A stretch of 64,000 bases of DNA from Nostoc sp. ATCC 53789 (GTDB taxonomy: Bacteria; Cyanobacteriota; Cyanobacteriia; Cyanobacteriales; Nostocaceae). Shown here in pieces: positions 26,129 to 35,939 of the stretch. The notes beneath the pieces were generated by a model. The model made no database searches. It was not told where the DNA came from and saw nothing but the letters and a program-made list of their open reading frames with translations. Within the stretch, counting starts at the first letter, position 1; every line of letters starts with the position of its first letter. A program made the position numbers and the translations under genes. The stretch lies in the NCBI RefSeq assembly GCF_009873495.1, contig NZ_CP046703.1, positions 7,250,001 to 7,314,000 on the forward strand, written 5' to 3'.

Positions 26129-29100
26129 AGCTCACCTTCCTCATAATCATCGGCGGTTTCACTATCAGCAGCCTGAACACCTTGGGTTGCCCAACGCAGA
26201 GTTTCCACTCGTTCAGCCAAATCTGCTACCGTTGGTAATTCAAATAAATTGGACATGAGGATTTCTACCTGCAAAGCTTGGCGCAGTCGAGAAACCACTT
26301 GAATTCCTAGTAGAGAATATCCACCCAATTCAAAAAAGTTGTCGTAAATCCCAACCTGCCTGACATTTAAAACCTGTGTCCAGATATCTGCAATCTGCTG
26401 CTCAATGGGAGTGCGAGGTGCTACATAATTTGCTTCCAGTTCTGGGCGGAAAGAATCAGGCTTTGGTAGTGCCCGACGATCAACTTTGCCGTTAGCATTT
26501 AGCGGCAAGGCTTCCAGTGCCATAAAAATCTTGGGCACCATATACTCAGGAAGCTGCTGTTTTAAGAATCGACGTAATTCGGAGATTATTTGCGGGCTAT
26601 CTTGACCAGCTTCTGCGACAAAATAACCAACCAGCACTTTCTCACCAGGAGCATCTTCTCGAACAATTACTACCGCTTCTTTTACTGCCGGATATTGCAA
26701 AAGTGCAATTTCAATTTCACCCAATTCTATACGGAAACCGCTCACTTTTACCTGATTGTCAATCCGACCCAGGTATTCAATCTTTCCATCTGGCAAATAG
26801 CGAGCTAAGTCTCCACTTTTATATAAGCGTGATTGAGTATCTGAGCTAAAGGGATTGGCAATAAATCTTTCAGCCGTCAGATCCGGGCGATTGAAATATT
26901 CTCGTGCTAAACCATCGCCACCAATATACAACTCACCTGTGATTCCAATTGGGACGGGTTGTAAATGGGAGTCTAATATATAAACTTGGGTATTAGCAAT
27001 GGGGCGACCAATAGGAATAGAAGCCCCTGGCTTTAGTGGTGCTGTAATCTCATAACAGCAGGTAAAAGTTGTACTTTCTGTCGGCCCGTAACCATTAATT
27101 AGTTTACAGTTTTCTACTGTGTTGATAAATTTATGGACATGGGTAACGGATAAAACATCACCACCTGCTAACAGTTGATGTAAGGGTTTTAAAGCATCAA
27201 TTTTTTCATCGACTATTAGATGGAATAAACCCGCCGTTAGCCATAAGGTTGTCACCTGATATTGCTGAATAAATTGCCCTAATTCGTCTAAAGATGGCGT
27301 ATGGGGAGGGAATATTATTAGTTTTCCACCATTCAGCAAACAACCCCAAATTTCAAAAGTTGAAGCATCAAAAGAGATAGGACTAATTTGTAGAAATACT
27401 TCTTTGTTAGTGAGGCTTACATAGTTAGTTTCTTTGACTAATCTAACTACACCTTGATGGATAACACTAACACCTTTGGGCTGACCTGTAGAACCAGATG
27501 TGTACATTACATAAGCCAAGTTCTCAGCCTTGACATTACTAATTAAATTCTCTGGCGTTGGTTGGTTGATAGTATCCCAGTCAGTATCTAAACAAATTAC
27601 ACTTGCTGCGTGAGCAGGTAGTTTGTCAATTAGCTGTTTTTGGGTCAACAGTAATTTGATCTGGGTGTCTGAAAGCATGAAAGCCAAACGTTCTTGCGGA
27701 TACCCAGGATCTAGGGGGATGTAAGCTCCACCTGCTTTCAGAATCCCTAAAAGACCTACTACCATTTCTAAGGAGCGATCGACGCAGATTCCCACAAGAA
27801 CATCTGCACCTACTCCTAATGTTTGCAGGTATTGGGCTAATTGGTTGGCGCGAATATTTAACTCTCGATAAGTAAGTTGCTGTTCTTGAAATACCAACGC
27901 CACAGCATCAGGGGTGCGTTCTACCTGCTCCTCAAATAACTGATGAATACATTTATGGTGGGGATAGTCTGTTTGTGTCTGGTTCCATGTTGTTAATAAC
28001 TGTTGCTCAACTGCTGGTAAAATTGGCAATTTAGCAATACTTTGATTAGGGTTAGCAACTATTCCCAATAACAAAGTTTCAAACTCTGCCATCCGGTGGC
28101 GAATAGTGTCAGCGTCAAATAAATTAGTGTTGTACTGACATTCCAGGGTCATCTGACCACGTAATTCCGTAGCATTGATGAACAGTTCAAAATTCTCGAA
28201 GGAACGGGGGTTAGAGAAAAATTCTACTTCCAGCCCAGTGAAGGGAAGTTTATCACTATCTAAACCCTGATCGATATTAAATGTAATGGGAACTAAGGGA
28301 ATACGGCTAGAATCCCGTGCCAAAACTAATTTTTTGACCAGACTACCAAAGGTAAATTGTTGATGATCGTAAGCATCTAATACAGCCGATCGCCGCGATC
28401 GCAAATAGTCGCTGAAAGATTTTTCGCCATCAATCTGGCTACGCAATGGTAATAAGTTTACACAGTGGCCTACGAGATTATATTGCCCCAAAGCAGCTTG
28501 TCCGGCGGCTGGAATACCAACAACCAAGTCGTTTTGTCCTGTCAGACGGTGTAGCCAAACCTCAAATCCTCCCAGGAGAGTAGTCATAAAGCTACAACCG
28601 AGTTTTGTCCCTAGTTGTTTGAGGTTGGCAACTAGTTCGGGGCTTAAATGCCAATCTTCACGGGCAGCATTAAAGGTTCTGAGTGGTGGACGGGGGCGAT
28701 CGCTGGGGAAATCTACAACAGGTACAGTGTCAGCAAATTGTTGTAACCAATATTTTTCTGTAGCGATCGCTTCTGGACTATCCGCCTCTTCTTCCTGCAA
28801 AATCGCATATTCACTTAAATTGTCTGGTTCTTCTAATTCAGGAACAATACCCTGTTGCAAGCCAGAATAAAGTTTACCCAAATCTGGCATCAGCACTGCC
28901 CAAGACCAACCATCACAAATAATATGATGTGCTGTCAAAGTAGCTAGATGCTCCTGCGCCTGCAATTTGACAATTTTTGCCCGAAATAGCGGCCCATGTT
29001 CCAAATCAAAAGGTTGCTCTACCTCTTGTCGCAAGATACTAGCTAATTTTTCCTGTTGTTCTTGTGGTTCCAGGTTAGAAACATCAATAATAGGGATTTC

Positions 29101-29406
29101 AATTTGCCGAGAAGCAACAATGCAGAGTGTATTGCCATCGGTGCTAAAAGTTGTCCGTAGTGCTTCATGACGTTGTACTAACTTTTCCACCGCAGACTGG
29201 AAAACTTTGACATCAAGTTCGCCTTTTAGTCGCAGAGATTGGGACTCGTTATAAGCACAATTGGCAGCATCCCCCATTTGTACAGAAGCCCAGATTTCTT
29301 TTTGTGATTCTGTGGCAGGGGCGGTTAGAAGTAATTCTCCATCTGCAAATGGATCAAAATCAACCGCAGTTAAACTGGATTGGTAATCTACAGGTAATAA
29401 GCTCAT
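26125..29406 (-). CDS. NRPS elongation module C-A-PCP (Val-like code)
   Basis: 1093 residues. The C domain (~25-450) has intact HHIICDGWS. The A domain (~480-975) has YTSGSTGQPKG, SFDASTFEIWG, NGYGPTESTTF, YKSGDLARYLPDG and the late Lys region NGKVDRRAL. Reading the pocket positions by eye gives D-A-F-W-L-G-G-T-F, close to the published valine code DAFWIGGTFK. The PCP has LGGYSLLGIQ (~1030). An acidic tail (ADDYEEGEL) could be a docking element for the TubC domain of the next protein. It follows the acyltransferase gene by 73 bases and overlaps the terminal NRPS gene by 4. Confidence 0.92.
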   Translation of the reverse strand: MSLLPVDYQSSLTAVDFDPFADGELLLTAPATESQKEIWASVQMGDAANCAYNESQSLRLKGELDVKVFQSAVEKLVQRHEALRTTFSTDGNTLCIVASRQIEIPIIDVSNLEPQEQQEKLASILRQEVEQPFDLEHGPLFRAKIVKLQAQEHLATLTAHHIICDGWSWAVLMPDLGKLYSGLQQGIVPELEEPDNLSEYAILQEEEADSPEAIATEKYWLQQFADTVPVVDFPSDRPRPPLRTFNAAREDWHLSPELVANLKQLGTKLGCSFMTTLLGGFEVWLHRLTGQNDLVVGIPAAGQAALGQYNLVGHCVNLLPLRSQIDGEKSFSDYLRSRRSAVLDAYDHQQFTFGSLVKKLVLARDSSRIPLVPITFNIDQGLDSDKLPFTGLEVEFFSNPRSFENFELFINATELRGQMTLECQYNTNLFDADTIRHRMAEFETLLLGIVANPNQSIAKLPILPAVEQQLLTTWNQTQTDYPHHKCIHQLFEEQVERTPDAVALVFQEQQLTYRELNIRANQLAQYLQTLGVGADVLVGICVDRSLEMVVGLLGILKAGGAYIPLDPGYPQERLAFMLSDTQIKLLLTQKQLIDKLPAHAASVICLDTDWDTINQPTPENLISNVKAENLAYVMYTSGSTGQPKGVSVIHQGVVRLVKETNYVSLTNKEVFLQISPISFDASTFEIWGCLLNGGKLIIFPPHTPSLDELGQFIQQYQVTTLWLTAGLFHLIVDEKIDALKPLHQLLAGGDVLSVTHVHKFINTVENCKLINGYGPTESTTFTCCYEITAPLKPGASIPIGRPIANTQVYILDSHLQPVPIGITGELYIGGDGLAREYFNRPDLTAERFIANPFSSDTQSRLYKSGDLARYLPDGKIEYLGRIDNQVKVSGFRIELGEIEIALLQYPAVKEAVVIVREDAPGEKVLVGYFVAEAGQDSPQIISELRRFLKQQLPEYMVPKIFMALEALPLNANGKVDRRALPKPDSFRPELEANYVAPRTPIEQQIADIWTQVLNVRQVGIYDNFFELGGYSLLGIQVVSRLRQALQVEILMSNLFELPTVADLAERVETLRWATQGVQAADSETADDYEEGEL

Positions 29407-29479
29407 AAAATTCTATTATTTTCTCAGTTTATTCAAAGTAAAATTTAATTTTTTCTTGTCAAAGTATTGGCATTTAAAT

Positions 29480-30631
29480 TCATTGTTTAGCCAAGATTGT
29501 AGACTTTAAATAATTACGCATTGGAACCTCTACAAATCTATATGTCAATGATGCAGCCAATATGATAATCATAAGAAATACTCCTAAAGATGTCAAGGCT
29601 TCATATTCTGTGAATCCTTTGCCAAAAGCATGGTGGAATTTATAAATCCATAATGTTTTTAACAATTCTTGAACAAACCAATGAACCATGTAAATCGAGT
29701 AAGATATAGTCCCGAAATACAGCATCAACCTTGAATTTAAAAATTTTGATATTACACTATTATTGTTGATAGATACAGCTAAAATTAGGAGAGAAAAAGC
29801 TGGTAAAACTAGCCAATCATGAAGACTACGCCAATAAGTCCAGTAGTAATTCATAATCAGAATTATCCAAGTTATAGCTATAATTGCTAGTAAGTTAAGA
29901 TTCAAATAATTTCTATAATTACCTCTGTGATAAATTTTATAAGTTATAATGCCGAGTATGCACTCTAGCCCGCACCTAGCTATGGAAGGTATGCCAATAA
30001 TACTATCTAAATTTCCACGGGTAAAAGCAATTAGTAGTAATATACTGAAGAGAGCAGAGACATAAATTCTTAAATCATTTTTCTCATTATTTCGTAATAA
30101 TAAAAATAAGAGAAATGGAAATATACAATAAATAACAAACTCTACACTAATTGACCAAGCTGGCTCATTCCAATAAGTATCGCACCAAAATAAAGGTGGG
30201 CAATTTAAGTCGAATGCTTGAAGAAGGAAAATATTAGCAAAAAGGGCAGTTAAATTAAATTTGCCAGTAAAAGCAGAATTATTTAGTAAAAATAGTTTTA
30301 AAATTTCTAATCCGATAAATAGAGATAAAATAAATATATGTAGAGGATAAATTCTGGCAAAACGCGACGATAAATATGAACGATATTTAGATGAATTAAC
30401 TTTTAATGAAAAATCTTCAATATAAACGTGGGTCATGATAAAACCACTCAGAATGAAGAAAAAATCAACCCACAAATATCCATTACGAAAAAAATTGCTA
30501 TATGCTGATAAAGTTGAACCAGTTTTAGATAAAGTGTAATATGAGAAATGATGTACAACAACAACCAAAGCTGCAATACCGCGCAGAGCGGTGAGCGAAT
30601 TGATTTGGTTATACATTGATATTTTTGGCAT
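29480..30631 (-). CDS. Acyltransferase-3 family membrane protein (OafA-like)
   Basis: The 383-residue integral membrane protein has about ten hydrophobic segments. The family signature is at the N-terminus (SLTALRGIAALVVVVHHF, with the conserved Arg and His) and in VDFFFILSGFIMTHVY. The C-terminus is RFVEVPMRNYLKSTIL. Members move acyl groups from cytoplasmic donors onto sugars or lipids at the membrane. It lies inside the NRPS operon between the PKS and C-A-PCP genes, on the same strand, so tailoring of the peptide (acylation) is a reasonable inference. It is AT-rich compared with its neighbours. Confidence 0.88.
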   Translation of the reverse strand: MPKISMYNQINSLTALRGIAALVVVVHHFSYYTLSKTGSTLSAYSNFFRNGYLWVDFFFILSGFIMTHVYIEDFSLKVNSSKYRSYLSSRFARIYPLHIFILSLFIGLEILKLFLLNNSAFTGKFNLTALFANIFLLQAFDLNCPPLFWCDTYWNEPAWSISVEFVIYCIFPFLLFLLLRNNEKNDLRIYVSALFSILLLIAFTRGNLDSIIGIPSIARCGLECILGIITYKIYHRGNYRNYLNLNLLAIIAITWIILIMNYYWTYWRSLHDWLVLPAFSLLILAVSINNNSVISKFLNSRLMLYFGTISYSIYMVHWFVQELLKTLWIYKFHHAFGKGFTEYEALTSLGVFLMIIILAASLTYRFVEVPMRNYLKSTILAKQ

Positions 30632-30998
30632 TGAATTATCTCAAGAATATAAACAGTTAGATATTTTTAGGATAATCTTGATGGTTTTATGAGATTTTTG
30701 AAATACAAGTTGTTCACCCAATTATGGTTTTGGTGAGCATTGCCCACACTATTTATAAAAATCATTTTGCTATATCAAATCTGTCAAAAGTTTAGCTTCT
30801 AATTTCTACTATGATCTTATTAAGACTTACTTGAACTAGGTTTAAGTACATTATCAGTTAATATAAAAAGCCCTAATCGATGAGTATTTAATATTTGCAA
30901 ACACAGTGAATTTTTGGTGTTGCTGAATTGGAGTAAGAATTGACATTTTTTGATATGACTTCATACTTGCAATCAGCAACGCCAATTTTTTAAAGCAC
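30632..30998. other. AT-rich spacer inside the biosynthetic operon
   Basis: 367 AT-rich bases between the PKS stop and the acyltransferase start. No ORF, clear hairpin or repeat seen. A separate promoter for the downstream three genes could lie here. Confidence 0.4.
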
Positions 30999-33900
30999 TT
31001 AGGAAACACTTGCAACTTGTAAATACTTCCCAGGCCGCTCGCTATCGGGGATATACCAAGCGGGGTTGCCTTGGGGATCTCGTCCTAATTTGGCATTAGG
31101 TTGCGGAGGACGATTACGTAGGCTGTTATTGGTAACTTCGCTGTTTGTTACTTCTATGGGCGGTGCAGACAAAAAGCCAGCAGACTGCATTTCGGCAATA
31201 CTTTCTTTAAAGGCTGCCATTACAAAAGCTAGATCGGCTTCGGAATGAGCTGTTGTCAAGAAGCAAGGACGATGATCCCAAGTATGCACTCCCTTATCCC
31301 GCAGTAAATAAAATAGTAAGTCTCCGTAAGGAAACTCTGGTGCAGATTTCACCATAAACAGGGAGCCGAAGTTATAAGCTGTATACGGAGCCTGAACTTT
31401 CTGGAAATAGCCCATAAGTTCCGCTACAAATTTATCGGTTCTGGCATTGAGATTTTGCTGCAAGCTGGGGCCACTCTGTTTTAAATGTTGAAGTACTGCT
31501 TTGGCGGCTGCTAGTGCTAAAGGATGGCGGACAAAAGTTCCGGCAAAGTAAGTCACGCCAACTTCTGGAACTGAGTCATCCCCAAACTGCCAAAATCCAC
31601 CATCTAAAGCATCCATATATTGCGATTTGCCAGCAATGACTCCAATCGGTAGTCCACCGCCCACAATCTTGCCGTAGGTTGCTATATCAGCTTTGATACC
31701 AAAATGTGCCTGAGCGCCACCTGGATGAATTCTAAATCCGGTAACGATTTCGTCAAAAATTAGAGCAATACCAGCTTCTTCAGTGAAATCACGTAATTGC
31801 TGAAGGAATTCCTTGGGCTGGTATTCAGGGCGACGGCTTTGCACAGATTCAACCATCACTGCTGCTAACTCATCAGCCCGGCTTCTAAGGATTTCTAGAG
31901 ACTCAGGTGAGTCGTAGTCCACCACCAAAATGTTCTCTACCATTTCGGGTGGGATACCAGGAGCAGCAGGAATTGACCGGAGTTTTTTTGTCCCCCGAAC
32001 AATTACTTCATCCAAAATACCGTGATAAGCTCCAGAAAAGATGGCGATTAAGTTACGCCCTGTGATGGTGCGTGCCATCCGCATCGCTCCCAAAACCGCT
32101 TCCGAACCTGTGTTGCAGAAGGCTGCTCGGTCAAAGTTGGTCAACTCACACATCAGCTTTGCCACTTCTCCAACTAAGGGAGTCTGCGGCCCAATTTCCA
32201 TGCCTAGTTTCAGTTGTACTTCAATTGCTTCGGTAATGAAAGGTGGCGACCAACCAAACAAATTCAAACCAAAACCATTGCTTAAATCGACATATTCATT
32301 GCCATCAAGATCCCAAAGTTTAGAACCCGATGAACGAGACGCTACGATGGGATAAACCATCTCTTTCATCGTCGGGTTAAAGCCAGAAACAGTTCTTGGA
32401 TCTGCCAAATAAGGGCGATGGGATTGAGTATATTCTTTGGATTTTTTAGTCCGTTGTGTGTATCTTTGAATAATTTTGTCTAGATAAGTTCGTTGTTGCG
32501 TTGTCAGAGTTTTAGTCTGGGTTTTTTCAATTCGAGCAGCCGCACCAAATGCCTTTTTAGGGCCATTTGATTCCGTGTCTACCGATGCAGGTGATTCTTT
32601 GCTCGTTTGAGTCGCTGGGATAGATACGGCGTTTTGTGGTTTGACACCATTATTTTGAGGTGTCGCTGCAGGTACAACTGGGATTGTTACAGGTTGACTG
32701 TTGTTACCCAATAGTGCCAATTGCTGACTCATGATTTGTAGCTGCTGATTAATCACATTTTCGAAGAAACTGGATGCAGCAGGTTGGGCAGAAATCTGAG
32801 GTGCAGATCCATTTGTATGAACTTCATGCACTAGCAAAGTGGGTGATGTGGTTGCAGGTGCTGGTAATGGTACTTCTGGAATGGGTTCTGCAACAGTTTC
32901 TGTTAATCCTAATGCAGATAAAGTTTCGGGAGACAAGGCTGGATTGATAAAGTCAGCCAGTGTTCCTAAATTGGGGTAAATTTCTAGTAACTGCCTAAGT
33001 GTTACCTTTACTTGAAATTTTTTCTTTAACGCTAGCCCTACTTGAGTCAGTGATAAAGAATCTAATCCCATTTCTAAAAATGTTGTCGAATCGTCAACAC
33101 TAGCGATTTCCAATCCTGATGTTTCTTCAATAATTTCTTTTAGCAGAGGAATAAGCTTTTGCTGAGGAGATTTTATCATATCTTGGGTATTTTCTAACTG
33201 GGGATTTGAAGGTTTGGGAGTTGCTGCGCGATTGGGATGAGGTAAAGGATCAATCCAGAAGCGTTGGCGTTCAAAGGGATAGGTAGGCAGAGAAATTCGT
33301 TGTCGCGTTTCCCTTTGATAGAAGTTGCTCCAGTCAATAGATACTCCTGCTAGCCACAGTTGTCCTACTGCCTTGAGTAATGCTGTCCATTCGGCTTCGT
33401 TCTCAGCGTTATCGCCCAGAGAAGCGTAGGCTTTGCCCGCCGTAGGCATCGCTATCTGTTGTTTAATATCTTTTGCTTGTTGGCGGGCTAAGGTCGTAGT
33501 TGTGATTCGCGGCCCAACTTCTAACAGTACGCGTTCTGGTTGCTGCCATAAGGTTTGTATACCCTCCGCAAATCGCACAGTCTGACGTAGATGTGTAGCC
33601 CAATACATCGGATCAGTTGCTTGCTGGGCTGTAATCCAGTCGGCGGTAACTGTGGAAACAAAGGGAATTTGAGGAGGTGATAATTTAACTTTCCTAACTA
33701 CCTCAGCAAAGGGGGCTATGATGTCATCCATCATTGGGGAATGGAAAGCGTGGGAAGTGTGTAAACGGCGACAGACGACTTCTTCGCTTTCTAGTTGTTT
33801 TTGTAGAGCCGCGATCGCTTCTGTTGGCCCAGAAACTACACACAGGGAAGGGCCGTTAATTGCGGCGATCGCTAATTCTGGACTCAATCGCGGCTCTACC

Positions 33901-35936
33901 TCTTTAGCTGGTAAGCGCACTGAGAGCATGGCCCCTTGTGGTAAGTCCCACATGAAGCGACCGCGATTTGCAACCAACATCAGCGCATCTTCTAAGGTGA
34001 ATACACCCGCAATACAGGCGGCGACAAATTCGCCAATGCTGTGACCAATCATCGCTTGGGGCTTGACTCCCCAACTTTGCCACAGTTGCGCTAAAGCGTA
34101 TTCAATGACGAATAATGCTGGTTGAGTAAAGCAGGTTTGCTTTAGGGCGATAGCCGCAGTTTCGCGATCGCTTGGCGCGGGATATATAATTTTTCGTAAA
34201 TCACCGCCCAGTAATGGTTTAAGGATTTCTGCACATTCATCTACTACCTCCTGAAACACAGGTTCACGGTTGTAGAGATTCAGTCCCATATCCACATATT
34301 GCGACCCTTGTCCGGGGAACATGAAGGCAACGGCTGGATTACGGATTTCTGTATGGCGGGTATTTACTTGATTGGGATCTAAAGATTGTAACGCTGCGAT
34401 CGCATCTGTGATGTCGTGACAAACTACACTACGTCGATAATTTAAGGCTTTGCGCCCTCGCTGTAGGGTATAAGCTACATCGGCTAAGTTAATTTCAGCA
34501 TTGTACTGGAGATATTGCTGCAAATTTACTGTTGCAGCTTCTAAGGCTGTGCTAGTTTTTGCTGAGAGCAACAATAGCTGCTGTGGACGAGAAGATCCAG
34601 AATTTTGAATGTGTGGCGCTTCTTCCAGCACAATATGAGCATTAGTCCCGCCAACACCAAAAGAACTTACACCGGCTCGTCGCGGAGTTTCACCTTCTGG
34701 CCATTCAGCTAGTTTGGTATTTACATAGAAGGGGCTATTGGCAAAGTCAATCTTGGGATTGGGAGCCTCAAAATTTAAGCTAGGTGGAATCTTTTTATAA
34801 TGCAGGGCAAGAACGGTTTTAATTAATCCTGCTACCCCAGCAGCTGCAACTAAATGTCCGACATTGCTTTTCAGAGAGCCGATCGCACAAAATTGTTTAG
34901 CATCTGTATGCACACGAAATGCTTGCGTCAGCGCTTCAATTTCAATGGGGTCGCCTAAAGGTGTAGCTGTACCGTGAGCTTCAATATAAGAGATGGTTTC
35001 TGGGTGGAAGTTGGCATAAGCTTGGGCCATTGCAACGGCTTCTGCTTGTCCGTCTACGCTAGGAGCCGTAAAGCTTACTTTATCAGCACCATCATTATTA
35101 ATACCTGAACCACGAATTACGGCATAGATGCGATCGCCTTCATTGAGTGCATCTTCTAAACGCTTGAGGACAACTATTCCTGCGCCATTGTTGAACATTG
35201 TGCCCTGAGCGCTGGCATCAAAGGGACGACAATGACCATCTCCAGAGAGCATACTGCCTTCTTGAGCCATATAACCGCTATTTTGAGGTGTAGTCATAGA
35301 TACACCACCAGCTAAAGCCATATCGCACTGATAGCTGCTTAAGGCTTGACAAGCTTGAATAATTGCTACTAAAGAAGTAGAGCAAGCTGTATTAACACTG
35401 ACAGCCGGGCCTTTAAGGTTGAGTTTGTAAGCAGCACGGGTGGTTAAAAAGTCTTTTTCATTTGCTAACATGGTCTGGAACTCGCCGATGCGATCGACAA
35501 TTTCCATACGTCCAGAAATATGGTTGGCAAAATAAGTATTTTGACCACAACCAGCGTATAAACCAATCAAGCCATCGAAAGATTCTGATTCATAACCAGC
35601 ATTTTCTAGAGCTTCATAAACCAACTCTAGAAAAACTCTAGCTTGTGGGTCCATAACCACAGCTTCCAGTGGATTAATGCCAAAGAAGGCTGCATCAAAA
35701 GTTTCTCCCCCAGGAATGATTCCTCTAGCTTTTACATAACTGGGATCTTTGCAAAGGTTCGGGTCAATGCTGGGATCTAATTCCTCATCTTGAAAAAAAG
35801 TCGTTGACTCTAATCCCTCACACAGATTGCGCCAAAACTCATCGACATTGCCAGCGCCAGGAAATCTTCCTACCATGCCGATAATGGCAACACCATCAAT
35901 AGGATCTTGATTATCTGAGGTTTGCATATTTACCAT
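30999..35936 (-). CDS. Type I PKS module KS-AT-ACP with fused aminotransferase
   Basis: 1645 residues. The KS (~13-440) has the catalytic Cys in VNTACSTSL and both His sites (EAHGTATPLGD, KSNVGHL). The AT (~535-850) has GHSIGE and HAFH, the malonyl-CoA-type signature. The ACP (~930-1010) has GLDSLSLTQ. After a Pro/Thr/Gln-rich linker, a class III PLP aminotransferase (~1190-1600) has ATYGKIVGGGLPIGV with the PLP Lys, similar in type to the GSA-like AMT domains of McyE and iturin PKSs. No KR, DH or ER is present, so the beta-keto group would be transaminated directly to a beta-amine. The start is 3 bases after the A-PCP gene stop. Confidence 0.93.
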   Translation of the reverse strand: MVNMQTSDNQDPIDGVAIIGMVGRFPGAGNVDEFWRNLCEGLESTTFFQDEELDPSIDPNLCKDPSYVKARGIIPGGETFDAAFFGINPLEAVVMDPQARVFLELVYEALENAGYESESFDGLIGLYAGCGQNTYFANHISGRMEIVDRIGEFQTMLANEKDFLTTRAAYKLNLKGPAVSVNTACSTSLVAIIQACQALSSYQCDMALAGGVSMTTPQNSGYMAQEGSMLSGDGHCRPFDASAQGTMFNNGAGIVVLKRLEDALNEGDRIYAVIRGSGINNDGADKVSFTAPSVDGQAEAVAMAQAYANFHPETISYIEAHGTATPLGDPIEIEALTQAFRVHTDAKQFCAIGSLKSNVGHLVAAAGVAGLIKTVLALHYKKIPPSLNFEAPNPKIDFANSPFYVNTKLAEWPEGETPRRAGVSSFGVGGTNAHIVLEEAPHIQNSGSSRPQQLLLLSAKTSTALEAATVNLQQYLQYNAEINLADVAYTLQRGRKALNYRRSVVCHDITDAIAALQSLDPNQVNTRHTEIRNPAVAFMFPGQGSQYVDMGLNLYNREPVFQEVVDECAEILKPLLGGDLRKIIYPAPSDRETAAIALKQTCFTQPALFVIEYALAQLWQSWGVKPQAMIGHSIGEFVAACIAGVFTLEDALMLVANRGRFMWDLPQGAMLSVRLPAKEVEPRLSPELAIAAINGPSLCVVSGPTEAIAALQKQLESEEVVCRRLHTSHAFHSPMMDDIIAPFAEVVRKVKLSPPQIPFVSTVTADWITAQQATDPMYWATHLRQTVRFAEGIQTLWQQPERVLLEVGPRITTTTLARQQAKDIKQQIAMPTAGKAYASLGDNAENEAEWTALLKAVGQLWLAGVSIDWSNFYQRETRQRISLPTYPFERQRFWIDPLPHPNRAATPKPSNPQLENTQDMIKSPQQKLIPLLKEIIEETSGLEIASVDDSTTFLEMGLDSLSLTQVGLALKKKFQVKVTLRQLLEIYPNLGTLADFINPALSPETLSALGLTETVAEPIPEVPLPAPATTSPTLLVHEVHTNGSAPQISAQPAASSFFENVINQQLQIMSQQLALLGNNSQPVTIPVVPAATPQNNGVKPQNAVSIPATQTSKESPASVDTESNGPKKAFGAAARIEKTQTKTLTTQQRTYLDKIIQRYTQRTKKSKEYTQSHRPYLADPRTVSGFNPTMKEMVYPIVASRSSGSKLWDLDGNEYVDLSNGFGLNLFGWSPPFITEAIEVQLKLGMEIGPQTPLVGEVAKLMCELTNFDRAAFCNTGSEAVLGAMRMARTITGRNLIAIFSGAYHGILDEVIVRGTKKLRSIPAAPGIPPEMVENILVVDYDSPESLEILRSRADELAAVMVESVQSRRPEYQPKEFLQQLRDFTEEAGIALIFDEIVTGFRIHPGGAQAHFGIKADIATYGKIVGGGLPIGVIAGKSQYMDALDGGFWQFGDDSVPEVGVTYFAGTFVRHPLALAAAKAVLQHLKQSGPSLQQNLNARTDKFVAELMGYFQKVQAPYTAYNFGSLFMVKSAPEFPYGDLLFYLLRDKGVHTWDHRPCFLTTAHSEADLAFVMAAFKESIAEMQSAGFLSAPPIEVTNSEVTNNSLRNRPPQPNAKLGRDPQGNPAWYIPDSERPGKYLQVASVS

Positions 35937-35939
35937 TGC